This document shows positions 32,382-40,846 of a stretch of DNA of 64,000 nucleotides, in pieces (within the stretch, counting starts at the first letter, position 1; every line of letters starts with the position of its first letter). A model generated the notes under the pieces. The model was not told where the DNA came from and did no database searches. It saw only the letters and a list, made by a program, of their open reading frames with translations. The translations under genes and the position numbers were made by a program. The stretch covers positions 4,816,001 to 4,880,000 of the forward strand of contig NZ_CP023701.1 of assembly GCF_008704535.1 (NCBI RefSeq). Direction: 5' to 3'. This DNA is from Streptomyces subrutilus. Lineage in GTDB: Bacteria; Actinomycetota; Actinomycetes; Streptomycetales; Streptomycetaceae.

Positions 32382-34529
32382 ATGCCGAGCTACGCCGAGA
32401 TCATGAGCACGGACCTCTCCGCGCTCACCACCGCCGCCGAGGGCTGGAAGTCCATGGCGGGGCAGTTCAAGACGATGGAGGACGTCTACAAGGACGAGGT
32501 CCAGAGCGTCTCCGCCGGCAACGGCTGGCTGGGCTCCAGTGCGAACACCGCCGCCACCAACTCCTCCATGACCCGCAGCGAGTTCGCCTCGGCGCAGAAG
32601 GAAGCCCTGGCCATGGAGTCGCTGCTGCGCGACGCCCATGCCCGGTTCACCGACCTCAAGGGCCGGGTGAAGTCCGCCGTGGCGGACGCCGAGACCGCCG
32701 GAATGAAGGTTTCCGACGCCGGCATCGCGAGCTACGACTTCTCCAAGGCCGACCCCGCCAGCGCGAAGGCGATCCGCCACGACCCGGACCTTCCGGAGGT
32801 CGAACGCTCCTGGACGCGCCGCATCGGCGACGCCGTCAAGGCGGTCACGGAGTTCGACGCCGACGTCAAGACCGCCCTGCTGAACGCGTCGGGCGCCGAC
32901 GGCACCGCGATGTTCGGCTTCAACGCGAAGCCGGTGGGCGACGTCGAGGCGGTCGAGGCCCTCGCCCTCACCCACCGGATCCGCGACGGCAAGGCCTCCC
33001 CGGAGGAGCTGGACCACTACAACGACCTGCTGAAGCAGAACTCCGGCGACGAGCACTTCGGCCAGGCCTACCTGAACGCGCTGGGCGCCAAGGACACCCT
33101 GCTGCTCGCGGACCAGATGCACCTGGCGTCGAACGAGCGCGGAGCGTCGGCGGCGGACAAGAAGCTCTACGAATCGATCAGCACCGGCCTCGCCGGGACG
33201 ATCGCCTCGGGCACCCGGGACCCGGACGGCTACGCGTACAAGCCCTTCGTCAGCGGGCTGAAGGAACACGGCGGGGAACTGGTCGCGGACGGCCTGCGGC
33301 CCACCTACGGCTACCAGGCGCTGGTCACCCTCATGGGACACGGCGACGGCTACGGCAAGCAGTTCCTGAACGACCTCGGCGACGGCATGATCGAGGCCGA
33401 GAAGTCCAAGCCGCACATGTACGACCACGCCTACGACTCCCAGCGCCCCGACCTGGTCTCCGACCCGCTGGACGGCCTGCTGGGCATCATGGCCGAGGAC
33501 CCGGACGCGGCGACGTACTTCCTCGACCCCGAGGCGCCCGGCAACAAGAACGAGCACCTGAAGTACATGCTCACCGACCGGGACATGCCGGACCCCTGGA
33601 TCTCCACCGGCGTCGGCCAGCCGATCGAGATGCACGGCGACAAGACGCCCGGCCTCGGCGCCGCCCTCCAGGCGGCCGCGACGGGCCACACGGACGGCGA
33701 GAAACTCGGCCCCCCCGGCCCCCACACCGAGGGCCAGGCCCGCGTGATGCACCACGCCATCCGCTACCTGGACGACGAAATGGGCGGCGACGAGTTCCCG
33801 AAGGACCTGGAGGGCCTGCGCCAGCCGATGGCGAAGGCACTGGTGGACTACGTGGGGGACACCCACCTCATCCTGGGCGGCCAGGAATCCGACCTCGGCG
33901 GCGTCGGCGGCAGCCCGTCCATCCACGGCTCGGGCGACCAAGCCCACCTTGCGGTGGGCCAGGGCAGCCTGGTCCGCGTCATGCGCGGCATCGCGGACGA
34001 CGGCCCGTCCTTCGCGCTGCTGTACGAGGCGGAGCGCGCGTACTCGGCGGACCAGCTCGCGACGGCCGCCCCGTACAAGGGTGACTCCATGCACGGCGTG
34101 AGCGCGGACTGGGACAACCGTGCCCACGACATCGGTGCGGCCACCGGTGCCCTCAACGGCATCGGGGGGGACGTCTACAAGGACAAGGGAGACGATCAGG
34201 TGAAGTGGGCCGAGAGCACCTCTGAGCACACGGCTGCCGTCGCGAACGGACTCATCGGCGAGATCCCCGTCGTGGGCACGGTCGGAGGCTCGCTGATCGA
34301 CTCGGTCAAGTACGAGTGGGTCGAGGGCGTCAAGGACGAGGCCGAGGAGCAGGGGAAGAAGGACTCCAGTGGCAACTACGGCAAGGGCATGGACGGAACC
34401 AACAAGCTGTTCGACGCGTGGGGTGCGGAGCGGCAGGTTCAGAGCGATCCCGCATTCGTGCACGCCAAGGACACTGCGGGGACCGCGTACACGACCGGAC
34501 GGGATGCCGCCCGTGCACATCTCGGCTGA
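32382..34529 (+). CDS. Large WXG100-like protein, possible type VII secretion substrate
   Basis: A 715-residue soluble acidic protein. Residues about 8-110 form a WXG100-like helical hairpin: DLSALTTAAEGWKSMAGQFK, then a GNGWLGSSANTAATNSS turn with the W-x-G signature. The rest is a long helical body in which YDFSKADPASAKAIRHDPDL and the EELDHYNDLLKQN region are shared with other actinobacterial proteins of this kind, and a Gly-rich segment AVANGLIGEIPVVGTVGGSL near 620 could touch membranes. No toxin domain is recognised at the C-terminus (ending TAYTTGRDAARAHLG). It overlaps the lipoprotein gene by 26 bases. Type VII components are not in the window, so secretion is inference. Confidence 0.78.
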   Translation: MPSYAEIMSTDLSALTTAAEGWKSMAGQFKTMEDVYKDEVQSVSAGNGWLGSSANTAATNSSMTRSEFASAQKEALAMESLLRDAHARFTDLKGRVKSAVADAETAGMKVSDAGIASYDFSKADPASAKAIRHDPDLPEVERSWTRRIGDAVKAVTEFDADVKTALLNASGADGTAMFGFNAKPVGDVEAVEALALTHRIRDGKASPEELDHYNDLLKQNSGDEHFGQAYLNALGAKDTLLLADQMHLASNERGASAADKKLYESISTGLAGTIASGTRDPDGYAYKPFVSGLKEHGGELVADGLRPTYGYQALVTLMGHGDGYGKQFLNDLGDGMIEAEKSKPHMYDHAYDSQRPDLVSDPLDGLLGIMAEDPDAATYFLDPEAPGNKNEHLKYMLTDRDMPDPWISTGVGQPIEMHGDKTPGLGAALQAAATGHTDGEKLGPPGPHTEGQARVMHHAIRYLDDEMGGDEFPKDLEGLRQPMAKALVDYVGDTHLILGGQESDLGGVGGSPSIHGSGDQAHLAVGQGSLVRVMRGIADDGPSFALLYEAERAYSADQLATAAPYKGDSMHGVSADWDNRAHDIGAATGALNGIGGDVYKDKGDDQVKWAESTSEHTAAVANGLIGEIPVVGTVGGSLIDSVKYEWVEGVKDEAEEQGKKDSSGNYGKGMDGTNKLFDAWGAERQVQSDPAFVHAKDTAGTAYTTGRDAARAHLG

Positions 34530-35181
34530 CGTGCGCAAGGCTCTCGCGCGGTCGACGGTTGCGGTTCTCAGCGTGCTGTTGCTGTCGTCCTGCGGCGCCG
34601 GCGACTCCGAGGTGAAAAGCGCGAGCCTGTGCGAGACGGCAGCTTCCTCGGAAGAGGGGGCGCTTCTGCGGAAGGTGCTGCGCGCAGACGACTTCGAGAC
34701 CCAGATCAGCAACAATACGAGCCGCTTCGCGAAAGATCTGGGCCGCGAACTGGCGGAGATGGGGCCTGCGCAGGAGACACTGCCGTCGTACGCGTGCGCG
34801 TATCGCCCGGGTCCGGGCGTCGAGCGCGTGACGTTCGGCTTCGGGTGGGTCCCCCGCGCCTCGAAGGATGTGGATCGGCCGCTGCCCAAGGGCGTCGCGT
34901 ACGAGATGAATGGTGTCGCCGGTGCGACCAACGACACCGTCACGAGGCTGCGGGTCCCGTGCGACATGCCCGGCGGGCTCGGGGAGGCGTCGAAGTCGGC
35001 ATGGCTTTATGCGGACGCCTCTTACACGGTCAACATCGGCCGGTCGGACGTCGACCAAGCAGCCCTGGACCGGCAGACGACCCTCACCTACCTCATGACC
35101 CGCCGGGTGGCCGATGCGCTGGGCTGTGAGAACAAGCCGCTGGAGAAGGCTCCCGTGGTGAAGCCGGCGCCTACCCCGTGA
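34504..35181 (+). CDS. Lipoprotein of unknown function
   Basis: A 225-residue exported protein with signal ALARSTVAVLSVLLLSSC, the lipobox LLSSC placing the lipid anchor at about Cys30. The mature part has four more Cys residues (SLCETA, YACAYR, VPCDMP, LGCENK) that could form two disulfides. Start candidates are ATG 34504, overlapping the preceding gene, and GTG 34531 just after that gene's stop; I keep the ATG. Overlap with the large WXG-like gene suggests a surface partner of that protein. Its 3' end overlaps the convergent ATPase gene by 11 bases. The family is not recognised. Confidence 0.8.
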   Translation: MPPVHISADVRKALARSTVAVLSVLLLSSCGAGDSEVKSASLCETAASSEEGALLRKVLRADDFETQISNNTSRFAKDLGRELAEMGPAQETLPSYACAYRPGPGVERVTFGFGWVPRASKDVDRPLPKGVAYEMNGVAGATNDTVTRLRVPCDMPGGLGEASKSAWLYADASYTVNIGRSDVDQAALDRQTTLTYLMTRRVADALGCENKPLEKAPVVKPAPTP

Positions 35182-35605
35182 CCCGCCGGCCGCTCCCGGG
35201 CGCCGCGACCTCGGCCCAGACCACCTTGCCGATGCCGTGGGCCCGGGGGGACCACCCCCATCGCACCGAGAGGGCCTCCACGATGGCGAGCCCGCGTCCC
35301 CGTTCGTCCGCCTCCGCCGCCCGGTGCGGTGCGAGCGGGACCACGGGCCCCGCGTCGGCCACCTCCACGCGGAGCACACCGCCGTAGCGGGCCAACCGGA
35401 CCCCGATGTCGCGACCGTGCGGAGCCCGGGCGTGCCGGACCGCGTTGGTGACCAGCTCCGAGAGGAGCAGCTCGGCGGTCTCGCATGCTTCGGATTCGAT
35501 CTGCCACTCGGCGAGCTGGGCGCGGAGGAGCACCCGGGCTCCACCTGGTGCGCGAGGGCCGCGCGGCACGATCCAGTACACCTCGTCGGCTGGAGCCATT
35601 ACCAC
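35171..35605 (-). CDS. Anti-sigma-factor-like ATP-binding protein (HATPase_c_2)
   Basis: A 144-residue GHKL-type protein of the RsbW/SpoIIAB-like class, very common in streptomycetes. Motifs: ELLLSELVTNAVRHAR (N-box), VEVADAGP (G1-box) and RGRGLAIVEALSVRWGW (G2). It probably binds ATP and may phosphorylate or sequester an anti-sigma antagonist; none is adjacent. GTG at 35605 has GAGG five bases upstream, with ATG 35599 as the alternative. It is divergent from a GntR gene, and one arm of the duplicated 13-bp operator lies 13 bases upstream, so GntR control is likely. Confidence 0.87.
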   Translation of the reverse strand: MVMAPADEVYWIVPRGPRAPGGARVLLRAQLAEWQIESEACETAELLLSELVTNAVRHARAPHGRDIGVRLARYGGVLRVEVADAGPVVPLAPHRAAEADERGRGLAIVEALSVRWGWSPRAHGIGKVVWAEVAAPGSGRRVTG

Positions 35606-35617
35606 GTGAGCCTCACT

Positions 35618-35630
35618 TATCTAGACATCT
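35618..35630. promoter_or_regulatory. GntR operator, left copy
   Basis: TATCTAGACATCT is the exact reverse complement of the site at 35670-35682. The core TCTAGACA resembles HutC/GntR operators of the type GTNTANAC. It lies 13 bases before the ATPase gene start. Confidence 0.75.
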
Positions 35631-35669
35631 GCCTGCCCTAGTGAAACGTGTGACGGGTGCCTCGCGCCT

Positions 35670-35682
35670 AGATGTCTAGATA
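35670..35682. promoter_or_regulatory. GntR operator, right copy
   Basis: AGATGTCTAGATA is the inverted copy of the left site, 52 bases away centre to centre, which is five helical turns. It lies 89 bases upstream of the gntR start. Confidence 0.75.
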
Positions 35683-35770
35683 CGTTCGATGTCGACGGGT
35701 GTTGAGCGAGAAGGTCCGGAGCTGCTCGGTGGGCCCCTAGGGTGTTCCGAGATGATCAGAGAGGGGTCGC

Positions 35771-36535
35771 ATGGCGAATGACGCCGTGGGACGGCAGCCC
35801 AAGTACCAGCACATCGCCGCCGAGCTCAAGGACGCCATCGCGTCCGGGGAATACGGGCCGGGGGCACGGCTGCCCGGCGAGAGTGACCTGATGAGCCGTT
35901 ACGGCGTGGCGCGGATGACCGCACGTCAGGCCTTCGGCGTGCTTCAGGCGCAGGGCCTGGTGGAAGCGCGCAAGGGTGCCGGGGTCTTCGTGCGGGAATA
36001 CCAGGTCGTCATCAGACGGCGGGGAATCCAGCGGTTGGCCGTTGAGGTCTGGGGCGCCGGAGGGGCCATCTGGGACGTGGACGGGAAGGGCCGGGCTCCC
36101 GTCGTCGAGTTTCTGAGCGTCACAGAGGAGCGACCATCGGGTGCCGTCGCGGCCGCGCTCGGCCTGGCCGACCGCGCCCCCGTCGTCGTGCGCCGCCGGA
36201 GGTACCTGCTCGACGGGAAGCCCGTGATGCTCGCGACCTCCTACCTCGACGCCGCCCTCGTGGCCGGTACGGCCGTCGCCGAGCCCGACAGCGGGCCCGG
36301 CGGGATCTACGCCCGCCTCGCCGAGCTGGGCCACGGGCCGCGGCGCTTCCGGGAGGAGATCCGTTCGCGGATGCCGGGCCCCGAGGAGACCGCGCGGCTC
36401 GGGCTGGCCGCGGGGACACCGGTCGTGCTGGTCTGCCGGACCGCTTACACCGCCGAGGGGACGCCGGTCGAGGTGAACGAGATGGTTCTCGATTCGTCGG
36501 CCTACGTCCTGGAGTACGCCTTCGACGCCCCCTAG
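35771..36535 (+). CDS. GntR/HutC-family transcriptional regulator
   Basis: A 254-residue regulator with an N-terminal winged helix (about 10-78: PKYQHIAAELKDAIASGEYG, ARLPGESDLMSRYGVARMTA) and a C-terminal UTRA ligand domain (about 95-245, ending VEVNEMVLDSSAYVLEYAFD). This is the HutC subfamily, which usually senses small sugars, amino acids or nucleotides. ATG at 35771 follows GAGAGGGGTCGC. It is divergent from the ATPase gene with two inverted 13-bp sites between, so it probably represses both itself and that gene. Confidence 0.9.
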   Translation: MANDAVGRQPKYQHIAAELKDAIASGEYGPGARLPGESDLMSRYGVARMTARQAFGVLQAQGLVEARKGAGVFVREYQVVIRRRGIQRLAVEVWGAGGAIWDVDGKGRAPVVEFLSVTEERPSGAVAAALGLADRAPVVVRRRRYLLDGKPVMLATSYLDAALVAGTAVAEPDSGPGGIYARLAELGHGPRRFREEIRSRMPGPEETARLGLAAGTPVVLVCRTAYTAEGTPVEVNEMVLDSSAYVLEYAFDAP

Positions 36536-36547
36536 CCGGCCGCCGGC

Positions 36548-36736
36548 CTAGGCCGGCGCGAACCAGCCCGCCAGGAAGAGGTCCTCCTCGGGCGGGGCCT
36601 CGCCGTCCGCCGGGTGCGCCGGGGCGTTCAGGCCCGGCGAGGCCGCGGCGGCAGCCCCGGGTGCCGGTGCCCCGCGGGCCCACGGCGCCGTGTCGGCGTC
36701 GGTGTCGGTGGCGGGGGCCGTGTCCTTGATCGTCAT
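36548..36736 (-). CDS. Small peptide gene, possible secreted or modified peptide
   Basis: A 62-residue reading frame starting MTIKDTAPATDTDADTAPWA and ending PPEEDLFLAGWFAPA. The middle is Ala/Pro-rich and low-complexity, while the last 15 residues are distinct and hydrophobic with acidic residues just before them, the layout of a leader followed by a core. No ribosome site is seen; GATACT nine bases upstream of the ATG could be a -10 element of a leaderless transcript. It is divergent from the huge ABC exporter gene (start 36966) and convergent with gntR. A modified peptide precursor is possible but no modifying enzyme is adjacent. Confidence 0.5.
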   Translation of the reverse strand: MTIKDTAPATDTDADTAPWARGAPAPGAAAAASPGLNAPAHPADGEAPPEEDLFLAGWFAPA

Positions 36737-36784
36737 GGGCCGAGTATCGCCGGGTCCCGCACCGGTCCCGCACCGCGCCAGCCC

Positions 36785-36817
36785 CCGGTGCCCCCCCGGT
36801 GCCCCCCCGGTGCCCCC
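36785..36817. repeat. 11-bp tandem repeat
   Basis: CCGGTGCCCCC is repeated three times in the region between the peptide gene and the ABC exporter gene. It is a simple C-rich repeat that may vary in copy number. Confidence 0.75.
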
Positions 36818-36965
36818 ATGTGTCCCCCGCGCCCGTCCCGACCCGTACGGCCCACCCCGGCTCGCCCGGCAGCGCGTAAACCCGTTCGATTGTTGCGGCG
36901 GGATGAAATCCGCCGGTCGGCGCGTTGGGGGAGGCGGCAGGACAGTTCGAACGGGGAGGCACCAC

Positions 36966-39900
36966 GTGGCGGCGGCAGAGACGGCGGCGGGCGAGGAACA
37001 GAGCTGGGGCAGGCGGCTCACCGCCTACACCTGGCGCTACAAGGCGAACGTGCTGCTCGCGCTCGGGTCCTCGCTGGCGGGCATGGCCGTCATGGCGCTC
37101 GTCCCGCTCGTCACCCGGGTCATCATCGACGACGTCATCGGGGACAAGACCAAGAGCATGGCGCCCTGGGCCGGCCTGCTCATAGCCGCCGCCCTCCTCG
37201 TGTACGTGCTCACCTACATACGCCGGTACTACGGCGGCCGCCTCGCCCTCGACGTGCAGCACGACCTGCGCACCGACATGTACCGCGCCATCGCCCGCCT
37301 CGACGGGCGCCGCCAGGACGAGCTGTCCACCGGCCAGGTCATCGGCCGGGCCACCACCGACCTCCAGCTCATCCAGGGCCTGCTCTTCATGCTCCCGATG
37401 ACCATCGGGAACTTCCTCCTCTTCGGGATCTCCCTCGGCATCATGCTGTGGCTGTCCCCGCTGCTGACCCTCGTCGCGCTGCTCATGGCCCCCGCCCTCT
37501 GGTTCATCGCCAAGCGCAGCCGCAAGCGCCTCTTCCCCGCCACCTGGTGGGCGCAGGGCCAGGCCGCCGCCGTCGCCTCCGTCGTCGACGGGGCCGTCAC
37601 CGGCGTCCGCGTCGTCAAGGGCTTCGGCCAGGAGGAGCAGGAGACGGGCAAGCTGCGCGCCGCCGGCCGCCGGCTGTTCGCCGGCCGGATGCGGACCATC
37701 CGGCTCAACTCCCGCTACACCCCCGCCCTCCAGGCCGTACCGGCCCTCGCCCAGGTCGCCATGCTGGCGCTCGGCGGCTGGATGGCCACCCGCGGCCAGG
37801 TCACCCTCGGCACCTTCGTCGCCTTCTCCACCTACCTCGCCCAGCTCGTCGGCCCCGTCCGCATGCTCGCCATGGTCCTCACCATCGGCCAGCAGGCCCG
37901 CGCCGGCGTCGAGCGGGTCTTCGAGCTCATCGACACCCGGCCGGTGATCGAGGAGGGGACCGGCACGCTCCCCGCCGACGTCCCCGCCACCGTCGAGTTC
38001 GACGACGTGTCCTTCGGCTACGACCCCGAGCGGCCCGTCCTCGACGGGTTCTCGCTCTCCCTCGCCGAAGGCGAGACCGTCGCGCTCGTCGGCGCCTCCG
38101 GCAGCGGCAAGTCCACCGTCTCGCTCCTGCTGCCCCGCTTCTACGACGCCGACCGCGGCGCCGTCCGGGTCGGCGGGCACGACGTCCGCGAGCTGACGTA
38201 CGCCTCGCTGCGGTCCGCCATCGGCCTGGTCCCCGAGGACTCCTTCCTCTTCTCCGACACCATCCGGGCCAACATCGCCTACGGGCATCCCGAGGCCGGC
38301 GAGGAGCAGATCCGCGCCGCCGCCCGCGCCGCCCAGGCCGAGGGCTTCATCGAGGCGCTCCCCGACGGCTACGACACCACGGTCGGCGAACAGGGGCTCA
38401 CCCTCTCCGGCGGCCAGCGCCAGCGCATCGCACTGGCCCGGGCCATCCTCACCGACCCCCGCCTCCTGCTCCTCGACGACGCCACCTCCGCCGTCGACGC
38501 CCGCGTCGAGCACGAGATCCACGAGGCCCTGCGCGCCGTCATGGCCGGCCGCACCACCCTGCTGATCGCCCACCGCCGCTCCACGCTCGCCCTGGCCGAC
38601 CGCATCGCCGTGCTCGACGGCGGCCGGCTGGCCGACCTCGGCACCCACGAGGAGCTGGAGCGCCGCTCCGCGCTCTACCGCCGCCTCCTCACCGACCCCG
38701 ACGCCCTCGGCGCCGGCTCGCCGCGCACCCCCGACGCGTCGGCGATGGCCGCGTTCGAGCGGGAGATCGACCGCGACATCGAACGGGACATCGAGCTCGA
38801 AGCCGAGATCGACTCCGAGCCCGTCAACGCCAAGCGCCGCGTCGCCGGCACCACCACCCCCGAGCTGTGGCGGCGCCGGGACGAGGCCGCCGAGGGCGGC
38901 TCCGCGCCCGCCGCCGGGACCGGCGCCCCCGGAGCCGGCCACTCCATGGCCGGGGCCGTGGCGGGGATGCCCGCCACCCCCGAACTGCTCGCCCAGGTCG
39001 CCGCGCTGCCGCCCGCCACCGACGAGCCCGACGTGGACGAGCGGCGGGCCGCGGGCGCCGAGGAGAGCTACGGGCTGCGCCGGCTGCTCCGCGGGTTCTG
39101 GGCGCCGCTCGCCGTCAGTCTCGGCCTGGTCGCCGTCGACGCGGGCGCCGGACTGCTCGTGCCCGTGCTGATCCGGCACGGCATCGACCAGGGCGTGGAG
39201 AAGGCCGCCCTGGGCGCGGTCTGGGCCGCCTCGGCCCTCGCCCTCGTCATCGTCCTCGCCCAGTGGGCCGCGCAGTTCGCGGAGACCCGGATGACGGGCC
39301 GCACCGGCGAGCGCGTGCTGTACGCCCTGCGGGTCAAGATCTTCGCGCAGCTCCAGCGGCTCGGCCTCGACTACTACGAGCGCGAGCTCACCGGCAAGAT
39401 CATGACCCGGATGACCACCGACGTGGACGCCCTGTCCAGCTTCCTGCAGACCGGGCTCGTCACCGCCGTCGTCTCCGTCTTCACCTTCCTCGGCATCCTG
39501 GTCGCCCTGCTCGTCCTCGACGTCGAGCTCGCGCTGATCGTCTTCGCCACCCTCCCCGTGCTGGTGCTCGGCACGGTCTTCTTCCGCCGCAAGTCCGTCG
39601 CCGCCTACGAGCTCGCCCGCGACCGGGTCAGCCTGGTCAACGCCGACCTCCAGGAGTCCGTCTCCGGCCTCCGCATCGTCCAGGCCTTCCGCCGCGAGGG
39701 CTCCGGCGCCGTCCGCTTCGCCGAGCACAGCGACGCGTACCGGCAGGCCCGGGTCCGCGGGCAGTGGCTGATATCCGTCTACTTCCCCTTCGTGCAGCTG
39801 CTGTCCTCGGGCGCCGCGGCCGTCGTGCTGATCGTCGGCGCGGGCCGGGTCGAGGCCGGCACCCTCACCACCGGCGCCCTGGTCGCGTACCTCCTGTACA

Positions 39901-40814
39901 TCGACCTCTTCTTCGCCCCGGTCCAGCAGCTCTCCCAGGTCTTCGACGGATACCAGCAGGCCACCGTCTCCCTCGGCCGCATCCAGGGGCTGCTGCGCGA
40001 ACCCACCAGCACCCCCCGGCCCGCCGACCCCCGGCCGGTCCCGGAACTGCGCGGGGAGATCGCCTTCGAGGACGTCCGCTTCCAGTACGGCACCGCCGAA
40101 GAGCGCGGGGAGAAGGGCGAGGCACTGGCCGGAATCAGCCTGCGGATACCCGCCGGGCAGACCGTCGCGTTCGTCGGCGAGACCGGAGCCGGCAAGTCCA
40201 CCCTGGTCAAGATGGTGGCCCGGTTCTACGACCCGACCTCCGGGCGGGTCACCGCGGACGGCGCCGACCTGCGGGAGCTCGACCTGACCGGCTACCGGCA
40301 CCGCCTGGGCGTCGTGCCCCAGGAGCCGTACCTCTTCCAGGGGACCGTGCGCGACGCGATCGCCTACGGCCGGCCCGGGGCGGACGACGCCGAGGTGGAG
40401 GCCGCGGCGCGCGCGGTCGGCGCCCACGCGATGATCGCCACCCTCGACGGCGGCTACCTGCACACCGTCGCCGAGCGCGGCCGCAACCTCTCCGCCGGGC
40501 AGCGGCAGCTGATCGCGCTGGCCCGCGCCGAGCTGGTCGACCCGGACGTGCTGCTGCTCGACGAGGCCACCGCCGCGCTCGACCTCGCCACCGAGGCCCA
40601 GGTCAACCAGGCCACCGACCGGCTCGCGGGCCGGCGCACGACCCTGGTGGTGGCCCACCGGCTGACCACCGCGGCCCGCGCCGACCGGGTCGTGGTCATG
40701 GACCGCGGCCGGGTGGTGGAGGACGGCACCCACACCGAACTGCTGAACCGCGGCGGCCGCTACGCCGACCTGTGGCGCACCTTCGCCGGCGAGGACGAAC
40801 CGGCCGCGGCGTAG
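36966..40814 (+). CDS. Fused heterodimeric ABC exporter (TMD-NBD-TMD-NBD)
   Basis: A 1282-residue single-chain exporter made of two complete half-transporters. Half 1: membrane domain about 20-320, NBD with Walker A GASGSGKST, signature LSGGQRQR and Walker B LLLLDDATSAVD, in which the catalytic Glu is replaced by Asp. A charged linker with a repetitive stretch (EREIDRDIERDIELEAEIDS) follows at about 595-680. Half 2: membrane domain about 700-1000, NBD with Walker A GETGAGKST, signature LSAGQRQ and a canonical Walker B LLLLDEATAALD. One ATP site is therefore degenerate, as in asymmetric heterodimeric exporters such as TM287/288 or BmrCD. GTG at 36966 follows GGGGAGGCACCAC. Substrate unknown; drugs, lipids or the divergent peptide are options. 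Confidence 0.92.
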   Translation: MAAAETAAGEEQSWGRRLTAYTWRYKANVLLALGSSLAGMAVMALVPLVTRVIIDDVIGDKTKSMAPWAGLLIAAALLVYVLTYIRRYYGGRLALDVQHDLRTDMYRAIARLDGRRQDELSTGQVIGRATTDLQLIQGLLFMLPMTIGNFLLFGISLGIMLWLSPLLTLVALLMAPALWFIAKRSRKRLFPATWWAQGQAAAVASVVDGAVTGVRVVKGFGQEEQETGKLRAAGRRLFAGRMRTIRLNSRYTPALQAVPALAQVAMLALGGWMATRGQVTLGTFVAFSTYLAQLVGPVRMLAMVLTIGQQARAGVERVFELIDTRPVIEEGTGTLPADVPATVEFDDVSFGYDPERPVLDGFSLSLAEGETVALVGASGSGKSTVSLLLPRFYDADRGAVRVGGHDVRELTYASLRSAIGLVPEDSFLFSDTIRANIAYGHPEAGEEQIRAAARAAQAEGFIEALPDGYDTTVGEQGLTLSGGQRQRIALARAILTDPRLLLLDDATSAVDARVEHEIHEALRAVMAGRTTLLIAHRRSTLALADRIAVLDGGRLADLGTHEELERRSALYRRLLTDPDALGAGSPRTPDASAMAAFEREIDRDIERDIELEAEIDSEPVNAKRRVAGTTTPELWRRRDEAAEGGSAPAAGTGAPGAGHSMAGAVAGMPATPELLAQVAALPPATDEPDVDERRAAGAEESYGLRRLLRGFWAPLAVSLGLVAVDAGAGLLVPVLIRHGIDQGVEKAALGAVWAASALALVIVLAQWAAQFAETRMTGRTGERVLYALRVKIFAQLQRLGLDYYERELTGKIMTRMTTDVDALSSFLQTGLVTAVVSVFTFLGILVALLVLDVELALIVFATLPVLVLGTVFFRRKSVAAYELARDRVSLVNADLQESVSGLRIVQAFRREGSGAVRFAEHSDAYRQARVRGQWLISVYFPFVQLLSSGAAAVVLIVGAGRVEAGTLTTGALVAYLLYIDLFFAPVQQLSQVFDGYQQATVSLGRIQGLLREPTSTPRPADPRPVPELRGEIAFEDVRFQYGTAEERGEKGEALAGISLRIPAGQTVAFVGETGAGKSTLVKMVARFYDPTSGRVTADGADLRELDLTGYRHRLGVVPQEPYLFQGTVRDAIAYGRPGADDAEVEAAARAVGAHAMIATLDGGYLHTVAERGRNLSAGQRQLIALARAELVDPDVLLLDEATAALDLATEAQVNQATDRLAGRRTTLVVAHRLTTAARADRVVVMDRGRVVEDGTHTELLNRGGRYADLWRTFAGEDEPAAA

Positions 40815-40846
40815 GGGCGGCGGGCCCCGGCCCGCCCCGCCCGCGC

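Noticed and set aside
35171..35181. Overlap of two convergent genes as an assembly error
   Set aside because: An 11-base 3' overlap is normal in compact bacterial genomes and both frames have good domain or signal evidence.
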